Part shown: positions 63,480-64,000 of the stretch, piece after piece
Layout of the letters: every line of letters starts with the position of its first letter
Numbering within the stretch: the first letter of the stretch is position 1
DNA from: Sipunculus nudus
Taxonomy: Eukaryota; Annelida; Sipuncula; Golfingiida; Sipunculidae
Assembly (NCBI GenBank): GCA_026874595.1
Contig: CM049315.1
Coordinates: 10,184,664-10,248,663 of the forward strand
Reading direction: 5' to 3'
Length of the DNA: 64,000 nucleotides
Notes under the pieces: generated by a model
The model's input: the letters and a program-made list of their open reading frames with translations, nothing else
Told to the model about the DNA's origin: nothing
The model's database searches: none
Program-made: the position numbers and the translations under genes

Positions 63480-64000
63480 GCAAGTCTTCCCTGTATGGCA
63501 TTGACGCAAAGGCTCAGTCCAAATTAACACTCCCGCGGCTGGCTGCAAGCTAGCTCGGCCCTGGGAATGGACGTCAGCACAGTGTTAATTTCAAAACACC
63601 CACATCTAGGCTATTACGCAGACAAGGGCCGACACCAGGGCAAAAAAACGTCTGGGACCCCAGGCTGAAACTGACATGGCAGCCACCAGTAAAGTGTACT
63701 GCTTATAGCTCAGTGTTTACACCGGGAGCTCTTGAGGATTAGCCCCCAAACCTCCAGACAGCTAAAGATAGCACAACCCTGGGAGCAGTTGCTATTATTA
63801 GCCTGAGCCCTGCTAGGAATCCGGAAGAACGTAAAACGCAAATTCCAAGCAGTCCATGAACCCAGCTCACACCGCCAGGTAGCATCTCCGGAAAATCAAT
63901 AGCTGGGAAGCCGCTTCCTCCACGCAAACTGGCCTTCCCAGCAATCTATGACGCAAATAGGGGTAGAAATAGGACCACGTGGACTGGCTGACATTTCCAA
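63480..64000. promoter_or_regulatory. GC-richer patch with ETS-type sites, possible upstream promoter
   Basis: The last 500 bases are GC-richer, with several CpGs, than the preceding 6 kb. They contain ATCCGGAAG (63819-63827), CCGGAA (63888-63893), GCTTCC (about 63912-63917), a TGACGCAAA word and a CACGTG E-box near 63977. This suits a promoter or an upstream exon of the minus-strand gene. The 62-codon open frame at 63739-63927 lacks family resemblance. Confidence 0.3.

Noticed and set aside
63739-63927. 62-codon minus-strand frame as an upstream coding exon
   Set aside because: It does not resemble E74/ELF N-termini and I found no donor in a phase that joins exon 1.

Overview
The window is animal nuclear DNA, AT-rich, with long introns, GT-AG splice sites, microsatellites, satellite DNA and tRNA-derived SINEs. 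The dispersed repeats look lophotrochozoan. A tRNA-headed SINE has a conserved middle ending in a TTCCTCCACC-type motif, and another repeat ends in a GACAGACAGAC / GACGGACAAAG tail; both are styles common in bivalve and other mollusc genomes. I therefore favour a mollusc, probably a bivalve. That is inference, because nothing here fixes the species.

The only gene I can support is an ETS transcription factor of the E74/ELF1-ELF2-ELF4 class on the minus strand. I rebuilt eight coding exons between 55483 and 28642 from splice sites and reading phase, giving a 360-residue protein. In order it carries an N-terminal PLDLS motif (a CtBP-binding type), the AAEALLxMDSP block shared with ELF1/2/4, a Ser/Thr-Pro-rich middle, an AT-hook-like GRKPK stretch and a C-terminal ETS domain ending in the E74-like tail DIVEIDC. 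All coding introns are phase 1 except the one that splits the ETS domain. Repeats inside its introns include an intact SINE with a target-site duplication, several GGGGTGGATCC-ended elements and small tandem duplications.

The left 25 kb holds no recognisable gene and is dominated by tandem repeats. A 6.2-kb satellite of 44-bp monomers (10831-17067) shows nested higher-order structure: 132-bp and 220-bp repeats, then a nearly exact 1271-bp tandem duplication. It is followed at once by a TTGGT/ACCAA-rich inverted-repeat element with a SINE-like insertion (17120-17843), a 238-bp tandem duplication (19857-20333), a 119-bp AT microsatellite, and a 1.8-kb minisatellite of about 52-bp units (22871-24709) with a 3-unit higher-order period.

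Between the minisatellite and the gene's 3' end lies a compact cluster of CRE, E-box, TATA-like, RFX X-box and AP-1 motifs (25510-25678). The right end (55.5-64 kb) is upstream of the first identified exon. It contains a GC-richer presumed leader or promoter zone, a triplicated 338-bp repeat ending in a hairpin, and a GC-richer last 500 bp with ETS-type CCGGAA sites. I see no wholly new gene system. The most notable material is the satellite architecture and the exon design of the E74-like gene.
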